Positions 1 to 8,770 of a DNA stretch of 64,000 nucleotides are shown here, piece after piece. Positions within the stretch are counted from its first letter, which is position 1, and each line of letters starts with the position of its first letter. The DNA is from Psychromonas marina (GTDB lineage Bacteria > Pseudomonadota > Gammaproteobacteria > Enterobacterales > Psychromonadaceae): positions 342,318 through 406,317 of the forward strand of contig NZ_BSPQ01000002.1 in assembly GCF_030161115.1 (NCBI RefSeq). The letters run 5' to 3'. Both the position numbers and the translations under genes were made by a program. The notes beneath the pieces are model-generated. The model was given only the letters and a program-made list of their open reading frames with translations. It did no database searches and was not told the origin of the DNA.

Positions 1-326
1 GTGAGGCAAAAGGTAGCGATTTTAGTCGTCAAGACTTTGCTATTGTCCCTCTAGCCATCCCATGTATTGTTGGACCCGGTATGATCGGTGTTTTGATGGT
101 GATGGGGGCTGAAATGACAGGCCCTTTTAATACTTTTTTAGTGACACTTTCTCTGCTTGCTGCGGTTGTTTCTATGGCGGGTGTACTGCTTGTTTCAAAT
201 AAATTACAACAGCTTATGGGTAAGCAAGGATTAGAGATTTTGCCTAAAATCACCGGTTTATTTGTATCGGCAATCGGTGCTCAAATCGTGTTCTCGGGTA
301 TTCAAGGATTTTTTAATCTTGTCTAA
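1..326 (+). CDS. MarC family integral membrane protein, C-terminal part (truncated by window edge)
   Basis: The reading frame is open from base 3 and ends at TAA 324-326, so only the last ~107 residues are present. The segment FAIVPLAIPCIVGPGMIG is typical of the MarC/YhgN family (six-helix inner-membrane proteins, formerly thought to be antibiotic-resistance related, function still unclear). Two or three hydrophobic helices follow, and the C-terminus IVFSGIQGFFNL is also family-like. The start codon and N-terminal half lie outside the window. No terminator is seen; a palindromic repeat array begins about 15 bases after the stop. Family assignment is confident, biochemical role is not. Confidence 0.8.
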   Translation, partial: EAKGSDFSRQDFAIVPLAIPCIVGPGMIGVLMVMGAEMTGPFNTFLVTLSLLAAVVSMAGVLLVSNKLQQLMGKQGLEILPKITGLFVSAIGAQIVFSGIQGFFNLV

Positions 327-341
327 TTGAGTGACTCTCCG

Positions 342-1268
342 TTAGCCTAAAGCCGCGCCCTACAAAATATTCAGCCCCCCTGTAGGTCGGGCTTCAGCCC
401 GTCAATTCCTGTTGACCTACAGATCAGTTTACATTTTATACCAACACGCAGTTTGAAAACCGTCGGGCTAAAGCCGCGACCTACAAAACGTTCAGTTCCC
501 TGTAGGTCGGGGTTCAGCCCGTCAATTTCTGTTGGTCTAAAGGTCTGTTTACATTTTATGTCGACACGCCGTTCACAACTTGAAAATCATCGTGCTAAAG
601 CCGCGATCGACAAAACATTCAGCTGTCCCTGTAGGTCGGGCTTCAGCCCGTCAATTTGCTGTTGGTCTAAATATCCGTTTACATTTTATGCCGACAGGCA
701 ACTCGCAGCTTGAAACCGTCGTGCTAAAGCCGCGACCTACAAAACATTCAGCTCCCCCTGTAGGTCGGGCTTCAGTCCGTCAATTTCTGTTGTTCTAAAG
801 TTCAATTTACATTTATGCTGACACGCAACTAACAGCTCGAAGCTTGAAACCGTCGGGCTAAAGCCGCGACCTACAAAACATTCAGCTCCCCCAGTAGGTC
901 GGGCTTCAGCCCGTCAATTTGCAGTTGGTCTAAAGATCAGTTTACATTTTATGCCAACACGTAACTTGAAGGTTGAAAATCGTCGGGCTAAAGCCGCGAC
1001 CTACAAAACATCAGCTCCCCCTGTAGGGCGGGTTTCAGTCCGTAAATTTCTGTTGGTCTAAATATCCGTTTACATTTTATGCCGACAGGCAACTCGCAGC
1101 TTGAAACCGTCGTGCTAAAGCCGCGACCTACAAAAATTCAGGTCCCCCTGTAGGTCGGGCTTCAGCCCGTCAATTTGCTGTTGGTCTAAATATCAGTATA
1201 CATTTTATGTCAACACGCCACTCGCAGCTTGAAAATCGTCGGGCTAAAGCCGCGACCTACAAAGCATT
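342..1268 (-). repeat. REP-like palindromic repeat array 1 (seven units of ~120-134 bp)
   Basis: The segment TGTAGGTCGGGCTTCAGCCC recurs, with small changes, at about 381, 501, 630, 759, 893, 1022 and 1149. The spacing is 120, 129, 129, 134, 129 and 127 bases. Each unit also holds the partner segment GGGCTAAAGCCGCGACCTAC and a middle part with TTTACATTTTATGCCGACA. Each of the two GC-rich parts folds on itself (GGGCT..AGCCC; GGCT..AGCC), and the unit ends GTAGGTCG/CGACCTAC are inverted. The same family occurs in the opposite orientation at 44203-44555 and 57360-57893. Short open frames inside it are repeat translations, not genes. Confidence 0.9.
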
Positions 1269-1457
1269 CACTGACGTTGTTTTTTTGTTTTCAGAGATAA
1301 GCAGGAAATCACTGGTTTTGTATTTCGAGCGTTTTTAAAGAAATGTGATGTGTTGTAATCGTTATTTATTAGGGGAGTGGGATTGTTAGTGGGAAAGACT
1401 TGAAATCAAGATTAAGCAGCAAATTATTTATTGCTACTTAATCTTATTGGCTACCTG

Positions 1458-1823
1458 TTAACAGATACCCGTTGGTAATTTTGCATCTGACCAGATTGCA
1501 TATTCATTGCCATTTGGATCAGTGAAGTGGAAGCGGATCCCACCAGGAAAAGCAAACAGAGGTTTAACAATTTCACCGCCAGCTTGAACAATTGCTGTTT
1601 GTGTTTGGGTAATATTTTCACTGTACATAACAGGTAAAATAGAGCCTGTTGCTGTTGTACAGGTTAAATCTGGGTGGAAGTAAAAGCCACCATTAATACC
1701 TGCACCCCAAAAAACCATATATTCAGGCCCATAGCTTTCAAATCTCCAACCAAATACAGAGGTGAAAAACTCTTCTGTTACGCGCATGTCTTTACTTGGG
1801 ATCTCTAGGTAATCAATTTTCAT
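1458..1823 (-). CDS. VOC-superfamily protein (glyoxalase/bleomycin-resistance fold)
   Basis: A 121-residue single-module protein. It starts MKIDYLEIPSKDM and has ...FFTSVFGWRFE in the first beta-alpha-beta half and FTDPNGNEYAIWSD at the C-terminus, the usual DPxGN signature of vicinal-oxygen-chelate proteins. An AAGGAG sequence sits about 8 bases before the ATG on the minus strand, supporting this start. It is monocistronic, between repeat array 1 and the tig upstream region. VOC members bind a metal through His/Glu and include glyoxalases, dioxygenases and resistance proteins; which reaction this one performs cannot be told from sequence. Confidence 0.8.
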   Translation of the reverse strand: MKIDYLEIPSKDMRVTEEFFTSVFGWRFESYGPEYMVFWGAGINGGFYFHPDLTCTTATGSILPVMYSENITQTQTAIVQAGGEIVKPLFAFPGGIRFHFTDPNGNEYAIWSDAKLPTGIC

Positions 1824-2007
1824 TAAAATACTCCTTTTTTATTATTTGTTAGACGATATTATAATTTAAACCATCGTACTTTGATCTGACAACAATATTA
1901 CACCAGTTGTTAAGTGATATTACTATTGTAATGAGAGATCGTTAGCAGTCGATGCTATTTATCCTGATTTGATTCTTGTAATTGTCTTTTATAGAGTGCT
2001 TACTCAC

Positions 2008-2091
2008 TCACCGAGGTAACAGTAATGCTCACTTTGCTGGATAAATCAACGATTAAGAAGAAAAGTGCAAAGATTTGATAAACCTCGGTGA
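2008..2091. other. Nested inverted repeat upstream of tig (candidate structured RNA or regulatory site)
   Basis: CACCGAGGT at 2009-2017 is the exact reverse complement of ACCTCGGTG at 2082-2090, and one further T-A pair extends it. Nested inside are CTTTGC (2032-2037) and GCAAAG (2067-2072). The rest of the non-coding stretch 1824-2307 is AT-rich and holds only the tig promoter candidate and the promoter region of the minus-strand VOC gene. No T-run follows, so it is not an obvious terminator. Confidence 0.4.
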
Positions 2092-2118
2092 AAATGTGAT
2101 GCGGGGGAGGTCTAAAAC

Positions 2119-2147
2119 TCGACTCTCACAAAAAGCTTGTCTATAAT
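2119..2147 (+). promoter_or_regulatory. Candidate sigma-70 promoter for tig
   Basis: A perfect TATAAT at 2142-2147 is preceded, after a 17-base spacer, by TCGACT (four of six to TTGACA). It lies about 160 bases before the tig ATG, leaving a long leader. The -10 is strong and the -35 moderate. Confidence 0.5.
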
Positions 2148-2307
2148 GGCGCGTCTTAAATTTCACTAACCAGATTAATTTTCAGTTCTTAAAAGTAAGA
2201 AAATAGCGGTTTTTTCATTTAAGCCCTTGTAAAATCTTTGTTTGCCCATATTAATAGCAACAGATTAAGAATTTTAAAAAATTAACGTAATAGATAAAGG
2301 AAAAAAC

Positions 2308-3618
2308 ATGCAAGTTTCTGTAGAAGCATCTCAAGGCCTAGAACGCACATTAACAATCTCTGTTGCTGCTGAAGTATTCGAAAAAGAATTCGAAAGCCGT
2401 ATCCGTCAATTATCAAAAACACAACGTGTTGATGGTTTCCGTCCAGGTAAAGTACCCGCTTCAGTAATCATGAAACGTTTTGGCGGCGCAGTACAAAACG
2501 AAGTTGCTGGTGAAGTAATGCAACGTAACTTTTTTGAAGCGATCATGGCTGAGAAATTAAACCCAGCTGGCGCACCAAAAGTTGAGCCTAAAGCACGTAA
2601 GAAAGGTGAAGAGTTTGTTTTCACTGCAACATTTGAAGTTTACCCAGAAGTTACATTAAATGACCTTGCTGAGCTAACGATTGAAAAAGAGACTGCTGAA
2701 GTAACTGAAGCCGATCTTGATAAAATGATCGACACATTACGTAAGCAACACGCTGAATGGAATGCAGTTGAAACTGATTCAGTTGACGGTAACCAAGTGA
2801 CTGTTGATTTCGAAGGTTCTGTAGACGGTGAATTATTTGAAGGCGGCAAAGCTGAAGGCTTCCAAATCGTACTTGGTTCTGGCCGTATGATTCCTGGCTT
2901 CGAGTCTGGTATCCTAGGTAACAAAGCAGGTTCTGAGTTCACTATCGATGTAAACTTCCCTGAAGAGTACCACGCTGAAAACCTTAAAGGTAAAGCTGCA
3001 CAATTTGCAATCAAACTAACTAAAGTTGAAGAGCAAATTTTACCAGAAATTACTGAAGAGTTTGTTAAAAAATTCGGCGTAGAAAGTGGTGATATTGAAG
3101 CACTTAAAACTGACGTTAAAGCAAACATGCAACGTGAGCTAACTCAAGTTCTTAAAAACGGCGCAAAAGATGTTGTATTAACAGCATTAGTTGAAGCTAA
3201 CGAACTTGAAGTGCCAAAAGCATTAGTTGAAGGTGAAGTTGATGTACTTCGCAAGCAAGCTATGGAGCGTTACGCACAGCAAATGGATCCAAACAATCTT
3301 CCTGAGCTACCTGCTGAACTATTCTCTGAGCAAGCTGTAAAACGCGTTAAAGTTGGTCTTTTACTAGGTGAAGTGATCAAAACAACTGAACTAAAAGTAG
3401 ATCAAGATAAAGTGACGGCATTAATCGCGTCTGCAGCATCTGCATACGAGAACCCAACTGAAGTGATCGAGTACTACAAAAATAATAAAGAGATGATGCA
3501 AAACATGGAAAATGTTGCATTAGAAGAGCAAGCAGTTGATTTTATCATTGAAAAAGCTAAAGTAAGCGAAGTGAATAAATCGTTTGATGAAGTGATGAAC
3601 AAAACTGCTGCACAATAA
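2308..3618 (+). CDS. tig: Trigger factor, ribosome-bound chaperone and peptidyl-prolyl isomerase
   Basis: 436 residues, close to the usual 430-440. The ribosome-docking signature GFRPGKVP is at residues 43-50 in the N-terminal domain. An FKBP-type PPIase domain follows at about 155-245 ([20 protein letters not shown] and later [13 protein letters not shown]), then the helical C-terminal chaperone domain. It binds at the ribosome exit tunnel and receives nascent chains. The start has an AAAGGAAAAA Shine-Dalgarno region. It heads the conserved tig-clpP-clpX-lon order. An imperfect stem-loop follows before clpP, so clpP may be reached by partial read-through or have its own promoter. Confidence 0.98.
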   Translation: MQVSVEASQGLERTLTISVAAEVFEKEFESRIRQLSKTQRVDGFRPGKVPASVIMKRFGGAVQNEVAGEVMQRNFFEAIMAEKLNPAGAPKVEPKARKKGEEFVFTATFEVYPEVTLNDLAELTIEKETAEVTEADLDKMIDTLRKQHAEWNAVETDSVDGNQVTVDFEGSVDGELFEGGKAEGFQIVLGSGRMIPGFESGILGNKAGSEFTIDVNFPEEYHAENLKGKAAQFAIKLTKVEEQILPEITEEFVKKFGVESGDIEALKTDVKANMQRELTQVLKNGAKDVVLTALVEANELEVPKALVEGEVDVLRKQAMERYAQQMDPNNLPELPAELFSEQAVKRVKVGLLLGEVIKTTELKVDQDKVTALIASAASAYENPTEVIEYYKNNKEMMQNMENVALEEQAVDFIIEKAKVSEVNKSFDEVMNKTAAQ

Positions 3619-3650
3619 TTTTTCTTTATTGAAGCAATAGTTTAAGTTTA

Positions 3651-3683
3651 ATGGCTCGGGTGGTTTCACTCGGGCCATTTTCA
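3651..3683 (+). terminator. Stem-loop after tig (terminator or attenuator)
   Basis: ATGGCTCGGGT (3651-3661) pairs with ACTCGGGCCAT (3668-3678) over 11 positions with two G-U pairs and a GGTTTC loop. Only a short T-rich tract (TTTTC) follows, so termination is probably partial. Confidence 0.6.
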
Positions 3684-3734
3684 GTTTAGTTGCTTACATA
3701 TTTAAATACTCATAACATAATTTTAGGATAAAAC

Positions 3735-4355
3735 ATGTCAAACCCATTTGCTGGAAATACAGATCCAATTACTAATGCGCTCATACCGATGGTTGTAGAA
3801 CAAACAGCAAAAGGTGAGCGCTCTTATGATATATATTCTCGTCTTTTAAAAGAGCGCGTTATCTTTTTGACTGGCCCTGTGGAAGATCACATGGCGAATG
3901 TTATTGCAGCACAACTGTTATTTTTAGAATCTGAAAGCCCAGAAAAAGATATTTTCATTTATATTAACTCGCCAGGCGGTTCAATCAGTGCCGGTATGGC
4001 AATCTACGATACCATGCAGTTCATCAAACCAGATGTCAGCACGGTATGTATGGGGATGGCCGCGAGCATGGGCGCATTCTTATTGGCAAGTGGCGCACCT
4101 GGTAAGCGTCATTGTCTACCTAATGCTAAAGTAATGATTCACCAACCATTAGGTGGCTTCCAAGGCCAAGCATCAGATTTCGAAATACATGCTAAAGAGA
4201 TCATCGCTACTAAACAGTTGATGAATGAGCTACTTGCTTTCCATACCGGTAAAGATATTGACGTCATTACACAAGATACGGATCGTGATAACTTCTTGCG
4301 TGCAGCTGAAGCAGTAGAGTATGGTATTGTTGACTCAGTATTAACTAAGCGCTAG
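3735..4355 (+). CDS. clpP: ATP-dependent Clp protease proteolytic subunit ClpP
   Basis: 206 residues, normal length. The serine-protease triad is complete: Ser111 in GMAASMGAF, His136 in VMIHQP and Asp185 in DTDRDNF, the same numbering as the E. coli precursor. ClpP forms a double heptameric ring that degrades substrates unfolded by ClpX or ClpA. It lies between tig and clpX, 25 bases from the clpX ATG, so clpP and clpX are very likely one transcript. TTTTAGGATAAAAC before the ATG contains the ribosome-binding site AGGA. Confidence 0.98.
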   Translation: MSNPFAGNTDPITNALIPMVVEQTAKGERSYDIYSRLLKERVIFLTGPVEDHMANVIAAQLLFLESESPEKDIFIYINSPGGSISAGMAIYDTMQFIKPDVSTVCMGMAASMGAFLLASGAPGKRHCLPNAKVMIHQPLGGFQGQASDFEIHAKEIIATKQLMNELLAFHTGKDIDVITQDTDRDNFLRAAEAVEYGIVDSVLTKR

Positions 4356-4380
4356 AAGATAAGAATTAAAGGAAATAACT

Positions 4381-5667
4381 ATGACAGATAAACAAGGCGA
4401 TAATAACAGCCTACTTTATTGCTCTTTTTGTGGAAAAAGTCAGCATGAAGTGAAAAAACTGATCGCAGGTCCTTCAGTTTATATTTGTAATGAATGCGTT
4501 GACCTTTGCGATGATATTATCAAAGAGGAAATAGCTGAAATCAGCAATGCTTCAGAGGCGGATAATTCAGATAAGAAATTACCAACACCACATGAAATTC
4601 GCGCTAATTTAGATGATTATGTCATTGGTCAAGATACTGCAAAAAAAGTGTTAGCGGTTGCGGTATATAACCATTACAAACGTCTAAAACATGGCGATGT
4701 TGCAAACGGTGTTGAATTAAGCAAAAGTAATATTTTGTTAATCGGACCAACTGGTAGTGGTAAAACATTATTGGCTGAAACAATGGCGCGCCTTTTAGAT
4801 GTCCCGTTTACAATGGCTGATGCAACGACCTTAACTGAAGCAGGATACGTGGGTGAAGATGTTGAAAACATCATCCAAAAACTACTGCAAAAATGTGATT
4901 ACGATCCGGAGAAAGCACAGCGCGGTATTATCTATATCGATGAAATCGATAAGATCACGCGTAAGTCTGAAAACCCGTCGATTACACGTGATGTATCGGG
5001 TGAAGGTGTGCAGCAAGCATTACTGAAACTGATTGAAGGGACAGTGGCTTCTATTCCTCCTCAAGGCGGACGTAAGCATCCAAACCAAGAATTTATTCAA
5101 GTTGATACCTCTAAAATCTTGTTTATCTGCGGTGGTGCATTCTCAGGTTTAGACAGTATTATTGAACAACGTATCGATACAGGTGCTGGTATTGGTTTTG
5201 GTGCAACTGTGCGTGCATCTGATGAAAAAGCATCATTAAGTGATACGTTCAAAAAAGTTGAACCACAAGATTTAACTAAATATGGTCTGATTCCAGAATT
5301 TATTGGTCGTTTACCGGTGGTTGCAACATTAACCGAACTTGACGAAGAAGCATTAGTTGAAATATTAACGACACCAAAAAATGCAATTACTAAACAGTAT
5401 GCAGCGCTTTTTGGTTTAGAAAATGTTGAACTTGAGTTTCGCCATGAAGCGTTAATCGCAATGGCTAAAAAAGCGATGAACCGTAAAACCGGTGCACGTG
5501 GATTACGTTCTATTGTTGAATCAGTATTATTGGAAACAATGTACGATTTGCCTTCAGTGGAGAATGTGACCAAAGTAGTGGTTGATGAAAACGTGATTTC
5601 TGGTGATTCTTCGCCATTACTTATCTATGCAGATGAGCAAGAAAAGCTAGTATCGTCTGATAAATAA
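4381..5667 (+). CDS. clpX: ATP-dependent Clp protease ATP-binding subunit ClpX
   Basis: 428 residues. An N-terminal zinc-binding domain has Cys14, Cys17, Cys36 and Cys39. The AAA+ module shows Walker A GPTGSGKT, the pore loop GYVGED, Walker B IIYIDEID and a sensor-2 region GARGLRSI. ClpX unfolds ssrA-tagged and other substrates and feeds ClpP. AAAGGAAATAACT precedes the ATG. It is co-transcribed with clpP just upstream and is followed by a good terminator, which separates it from lon. Confidence 0.98.
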   Translation: MTDKQGDNNSLLYCSFCGKSQHEVKKLIAGPSVYICNECVDLCDDIIKEEIAEISNASEADNSDKKLPTPHEIRANLDDYVIGQDTAKKVLAVAVYNHYKRLKHGDVANGVELSKSNILLIGPTGSGKTLLAETMARLLDVPFTMADATTLTEAGYVGEDVENIIQKLLQKCDYDPEKAQRGIIYIDEIDKITRKSENPSITRDVSGEGVQQALLKLIEGTVASIPPQGGRKHPNQEFIQVDTSKILFICGGAFSGLDSIIEQRIDTGAGIGFGATVRASDEKASLSDTFKKVEPQDLTKYGLIPEFIGRLPVVATLTELDEEALVEILTTPKNAITKQYAALFGLENVELEFRHEALIAMAKKAMNRKTGARGLRSIVESVLLETMYDLPSVENVTKVVVDENVISGDSSPLLIYADEQEKLVSSDK

Positions 5668-5690
5668 ACAATTTCGTAATTAATTGTTAT

Positions 5691-5718
5691 AAAAGGGAGC
5701 TTTAAGTTCCCTTTTTTT
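5691..5718 (+). terminator. Rho-independent terminator after clpX
   Basis: AAAAGGGA and TCCCTTTT flank a short loop, with the right arm running into seven T residues at about 5712-5718. It sits immediately before the lon heat-shock promoter. Confidence 0.8.
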
Positions 5719-5728
5719 CGTTTCACAC

Positions 5729-5757
5729 CTTGAAAAAAATCCTAAAATCCCCAGTAT
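5729..5757 (+). promoter_or_regulatory. Sigma-32 (RpoH) type heat-shock promoter of lon
   Basis: CTTGAA at 5729-5734 and CCCCAGTAT at 5749-5757 are separated by 14 bases. This matches the known RpoH pattern CTTGAA-(13 to 15)-CCCCATnT with one change in the -10. It ends about 60 bases before the lon ATG. Heat-shock control of lon is established in enteric bacteria; here the promoter is read directly from sequence. Confidence 0.8.
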
Positions 5758-5818
5758 TAATGATTCAATGTGTTTTTAATTTATCTGCATCGTGGGTAAA
5801 TATTTTTCTGGGGAATTT

Positions 5819-8182
5819 ATGAAAACTGAATCAGAGCTGCAATTAACCCTGCCTGTTTTACCACTACGTGATGTTGTGGTGTACCCGCATATGGTCATTC
5901 CACTATTTGTGGGACGTAAAAAATCGATTAACTGTTTAGAAGCTGCCATGGAGCAGGGTAAGAAAGTATTATTAGTTGCGCAAACTGAAGCCTCGTTAGA
6001 CGATCCTAAAATGGACGATCTATACAACGTTGGGACAGTGGCCAATATTCTGCAATTGCTAAAATTACCTGATGGTACGGTAAAAGTATTAGTTGAAGGG
6101 GTACAACGTGCCCGACTAGTTAATAATATCGATAATAAAGAGTACTTCTTCTCGGAAGTTGAACTGTTAGAAAGCGAAGCAGTTGATACAGAAGAGGAAG
6201 ATGCACTATTACGTAGTGTGTTAACGCAATTCGAATCTTACATCAAACTCAATAAAAAAATTCCGCCTGAAGTATTAGCCTCAGTGAATGGTATCGATGA
6301 AGCAGAACGCTTAGCGGATACGATCGCAGCGCATATGCCGCTTAGTTTAGATGATAAACAGAGCGCACTTGAGATCACCTCGATTACAGAACGTTTTGAG
6401 TTCTTAATGGCGATGATGGAAAGTGAAGAAGACATTTTAAAAGTTGAAAAGCGTATTCGTAGCCGTGTTAAAAAGCAGATGGAACGCAGCCAACGCGAGT
6501 ATTACCTTAACGAACAGATGAAAGCGATCCAAAAAGAGTTAGGTGAAAGCGAAGAGGGTAGCAACGAGAATGACCTACTTGCTAAAAAGATAGAAGACGC
6601 GGGGATGTCTACTGAAGCGAAAGAGAAAGCGGAAGGTGAACTTAAAAAATTAAAAATGATGTCACCTATGTCATCAGAAGCGAGTGTGATTCGTACCTAT
6701 ATTGAAAGTTTAGTGAATGTGCCGTGGAAGAAACGCTCTCCGGTCAAAAAGAACATCGCTAAAGCACAAGAAATTTTAGATGCGGATCATTACGGTCTAG
6801 AGAAAGTAAAAGAACGTATTCTTGAATACCTCGCAGTACAAACACGTATCAACAAACTAAAAGGGCCAATTCTTTGTTTAGTCGGTCCTCCTGGTGTGGG
6901 TAAAACCTCATTAGGGCAATCGATTGCGCGCTCTACCGGACGTAAATACGTACGTATGGCATTAGGTGGCGTGCGTGATGAAGCGGAAATTCGTGGTCAT
7001 CGCCGTACTTACATCGGTTCACTACCGGGTAAAATTATTCAAAAAATGACTAAATCGGGTGTTAAAAACCCACTGTTCCTATTAGATGAAATCGATAAGA
7101 TGGCCTCTGATATGCGTGGTGATCCCGCTTCAGCATTGTTAGAAGTATTAGATCCAGAGCAAAACTCAAGTTTTAACGATCACTACCTTGAGGTGGATTA
7201 TGACCTGAGTGATGTGATGTTTGTTGCGACTTCAAACTCAATGAACATTCCTGGTCCGCTACTGGATCGTATGGAAGTGATTCGTCTTTCGGGTTATACC
7301 GAAGATGAAAAAATGAATATTGCTAAAGAGCATTTAACTGACAAGCAAATTAAACGTAATGGTTTAAAAGAAACTGAGCTAACGATCGATGACAGTGCAA
7401 TTATCGGTATCGTGCGTTATTACACTCGTGAAGCGGGTGTACGTGCGCTAGAACGTGAAATTTCGAAGATTTGTCGTAAAGTCGTCAAAGAGATTTTATT
7501 AGATAAAAAACTGAAAAAAGTAGCGGTTAGTATCGATAATCTAAAAGATTACTTAGGTGTACGTCGCTATGACTTTGGTAAAGCAGAAGATGCAAACCAA
7601 GTAGGTCAAGTTACAGGTCTTGCTTACACCGAAGTGGGTGGTGAGTTATTGACTATCGAAGCGACCTCAATGCCAGGTAAAGGTAAATTAAACTATACCG
7701 GCTCATTGGGCGACGTAATGAAAGAGTCGATTCAAGCCGCGATGACGGTCGTACGTTCGAAGTCTGAGCAATGGCGCATCAATAGTGACTTCCATGAAAA
7801 ACGTGATTTACACGTTCATGTGCCTGAAGGGGCGACACCAAAAGATGGTCCAAGTGCGGGGGCTGCAATGTGTACCGTGCTGGTTTCAAGCTTAACAGGT
7901 ATTCCTGTGCGTGCTGATGTGGCGATGACAGGTGAAATTACGTTACGTGGTGAAGTCTTACCGATTGGTGGTTTGAAAGAGAAGCTTCTAGCAGCACGTC
8001 GCGGCGGGATAAAAACAGTATTAATTCCCTTTGAAAATACGCGTGATTTAGAAGATATTCCTGCAAATATTAAAGATCAGCTTGAAATTAAACCAGTTCG
8101 TTGGATTGATGAAGTATTAGAGTTAGCACTGTGTGAAAGCTTAAAAGGCTTTTCTGTTGAAAAAACAACACAAAAAAAGTAA
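5819..8182 (+). CDS. lon: ATP-dependent Lon protease
   Basis: 787 residues from ATG 5819. An upstream in-frame GTG (5792) exists, but the ATG is preferred: it has TGGGGAA upstream and puts the conserved LPVLPLRDVVVYPHMVIPLF at the usual distance. The LON substrate-binding domain is first, then AAA+ with Walker A GPPGVGKT at about 356-363, then the S16 protease domain with Ser679 in DGPSAGAAM and Lys722 in GGLKEK, the same numbering as E. coli Lon. It degrades damaged and regulatory proteins in the cytoplasm. It has its own sigma-32-type promoter. Confidence 0.98.
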   Translation: MKTESELQLTLPVLPLRDVVVYPHMVIPLFVGRKKSINCLEAAMEQGKKVLLVAQTEASLDDPKMDDLYNVGTVANILQLLKLPDGTVKVLVEGVQRARLVNNIDNKEYFFSEVELLESEAVDTEEEDALLRSVLTQFESYIKLNKKIPPEVLASVNGIDEAERLADTIAAHMPLSLDDKQSALEITSITERFEFLMAMMESEEDILKVEKRIRSRVKKQMERSQREYYLNEQMKAIQKELGESEEGSNENDLLAKKIEDAGMSTEAKEKAEGELKKLKMMSPMSSEASVIRTYIESLVNVPWKKRSPVKKNIAKAQEILDADHYGLEKVKERILEYLAVQTRINKLKGPILCLVGPPGVGKTSLGQSIARSTGRKYVRMALGGVRDEAEIRGHRRTYIGSLPGKIIQKMTKSGVKNPLFLLDEIDKMASDMRGDPASALLEVLDPEQNSSFNDHYLEVDYDLSDVMFVATSNSMNIPGPLLDRMEVIRLSGYTEDEKMNIAKEHLTDKQIKRNGLKETELTIDDSAIIGIVRYYTREAGVRALEREISKICRKVVKEILLDKKLKKVAVSIDNLKDYLGVRRYDFGKAEDANQVGQVTGLAYTEVGGELLTIEATSMPGKGKLNYTGSLGDVMKESIQAAMTVVRSKSEQWRINSDFHEKRDLHVHVPEGATPKDGPSAGAAMCTVLVSSLTGIPVRADVAMTGEITLRGEVLPIGGLKEKLLAARRGGIKTVLIPFENTRDLEDIPANIKDQLEIKPVRWIDEVLELALCESLKGFSVEKTTQKK

Positions 8183-8348
8183 AAAATAGGTGATAAACCA
8201 TATAAAATGGGGGTTGTGGTCGAGTTTTTAGTAAATTTACTTGCACCGACCACGATAGCAAAGTAGCCTAACCACCACTATGTTTTAACGTGTGTTTTCA
8301 CCTAGTTAGGGAACACACCATAATTATTATAAAAATGGGGAATAAAAA

Positions 8349-8624
8349 ATGAACAAAGGACAATTAATCGATAATATCGCGGAAAGTGCAGATATCTCTA
8401 AAGCGGCAGCTGGCCGTGCATTAGACGCATTTATCGAAAGTGTAACAGGTGCACTAGTTGAAGGTGATACTGTTTCACTTATCGGTTTTGGTGCTTTCTC
8501 TGTTAAAGATCGTGCAGCTCGCACTGGCCGTAATCCTCAGACTGGCGCGCCAATCGAAATTAAAGCAGCAAAAGTACCTGCATTCAAAGCTGGTAAATCA
8601 CTAAAAGATGCTATCAACGCTTAA
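8349..8624 (+). CDS. hupB: DNA-binding protein HU-beta
   Basis: 91 residues starting [21 protein letters not shown], with the HU arm region [26 protein letters not shown] dimers bind and bend DNA in the nucleoid. Position after lon and before ppiD is the conserved gammaproteobacterial order. TGGGGAATAAAAA precedes the ATG. The 166-base gap before it carries a separated inverted repeat, GTGGTCG (8216-8222) and CGACCAC (8247-8253), of unknown use. A terminator follows. Confidence 0.97.
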   Translation: MNKGQLIDNIAESADISKAAAGRALDAFIESVTGALVEGDTVSLIGFGAFSVKDRAARTGRNPQTGAPIEIKAAKVPAFKAGKSLKDAINA

Positions 8625-8649
8625 TACGTTGTTCGCTAGATAGTTTAGT

Positions 8650-8677
8650 AAGCGCGTCATATGATGCGCTTTTTTTG
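8650..8677 (+). terminator. Rho-independent terminator after hupB
   Basis: AAGCGCGTCAT (8650-8660) pairs with ATGATGCGCTT and leads into a run of seven T residues. Confidence 0.85.
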
Positions 8678-8770
8678 TTTTAAGCCCGGTGCTATTCAGT
8701 TCTTCAGAGGCTTAACACTGCTCAAACGCATAGGGATATGTTTTGGGTAATAACAGATAGAGAAAAGATT

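Noticed and set aside
453-798. Two short plus-strand open frames inside array 1
   Set aside because: They are translations of the repeat units (same peptide phrases recurring), with no ribosome site.
342-1268. Possible CRISPR array
   Set aside because: Units are 120-134 bp of similar sequence throughout, without short identical repeats separated by unique spacers, and no cas gene is nearby.
2640-3128. 162-codon minus-strand open frame inside tig
   Set aside because: It is a Ser-rich shadow frame of a clearly conserved gene on the plus strand.
8216-8253. Separated inverted repeat between lon and hupB as a terminator
   Set aside because: The 7-base arms are 24 bases apart and no T-run follows, so it could not be supported as a terminator.
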